A DNA stretch of 5,441 nt, taken from Peptostreptococcaceae bacterium (GTDB lineage Bacteria; Bacillota_A; Clostridia; Peptostreptococcales; Acidaminobacteraceae). The notes under the pieces were generated by a model. It was not told where the DNA came from and searched no databases. It saw nothing but the letters and a program-made list of their open reading frames with translations. The stretch is from NCBI GenBank assembly GCA_013619035.1, contig JABXKX010000464.1:1-5441 (forward strand), read 5' to 3'. A program made the translations under genes and the position numbers. This document shows, piece after piece, positions 5,433 to 5,441 of this stretch (the stretch's first letter is position 1; each line of letters starts with the position of its first letter).

Positions 5433-5441
5433 TTATCATCG

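Noticed and set aside
5281..5441. Purine riboswitch before the regulator or adeC
   Set aside because: The conserved loop and junction sequences of purine riboswitches were looked for in the gaps and not seen; the gap before adeC is also too short.
1..5441. CRISPR arrays, insertion sequences, tRNA or rRNA genes
   Set aside because: No repeat-spacer pattern, transposase-like protein, terminal repeats or structured RNA gene was seen on either strand.

Overview
The window comes from a low-GC Gram-positive-type bacterium (Bacillota or a close relative). The DNA is strongly AT-rich, nearly every gene has a strong AGGAGG-like Shine-Dalgarno site, start codons include TTG, a terminator ends in a run of U, and TGG (not TGA) is used for tryptophan. 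The exact taxon cannot be read from the sequence. All genes lie on the minus strand, so transcription runs from high to low coordinates.

Layout in transcription order: (1) a regulatory region (5268-5441) with a consensus sigma-A-type promoter and two operator-like boxes; (2) a LacI/GalR-family regulator (4260-5267); (3) a short gap with a perfect 12-bp operator palindrome; (4) adenine deaminase adeC (2444-4198), whose stop codon lies in a rho-independent terminator; (5) an 85-bp gap with a third, 14-bp palindromic operator; (6) a GATase1-like protein of unknown function (PF07090/DUF1355 type, 1615-2358); (7) a Bmp/PnrA-type nucleoside-binding lipoprotein (495-1598), 16 bp downstream; (8) an intergenic hairpin, then the first 142 codons of the ABC transporter ATPase (1-428), which runs off the window. 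No intergenic stretch exceeds 300 bp.

Taken together this looks like a purine salvage locus. The Bmp lipoprotein and the ATPase belong to the family of nucleoside importers (B. subtilis NupNOPQ and lactococcal BmpA-NupABC type), and AdeC converts adenine to hypoxanthine plus ammonia. Four copies of a box sharing AAACGTTTACT stand in front of the regulator, adeC and the GATase1-like/transporter unit. They suggest that the local LacI protein controls the whole cluster and itself, with CcpA as the main alternative. The least understood part is the GATase1-like protein: it is the first gene of the transporter transcription unit and lacks the usual nucleophilic cysteine, so its job in purine uptake or breakdown is open.
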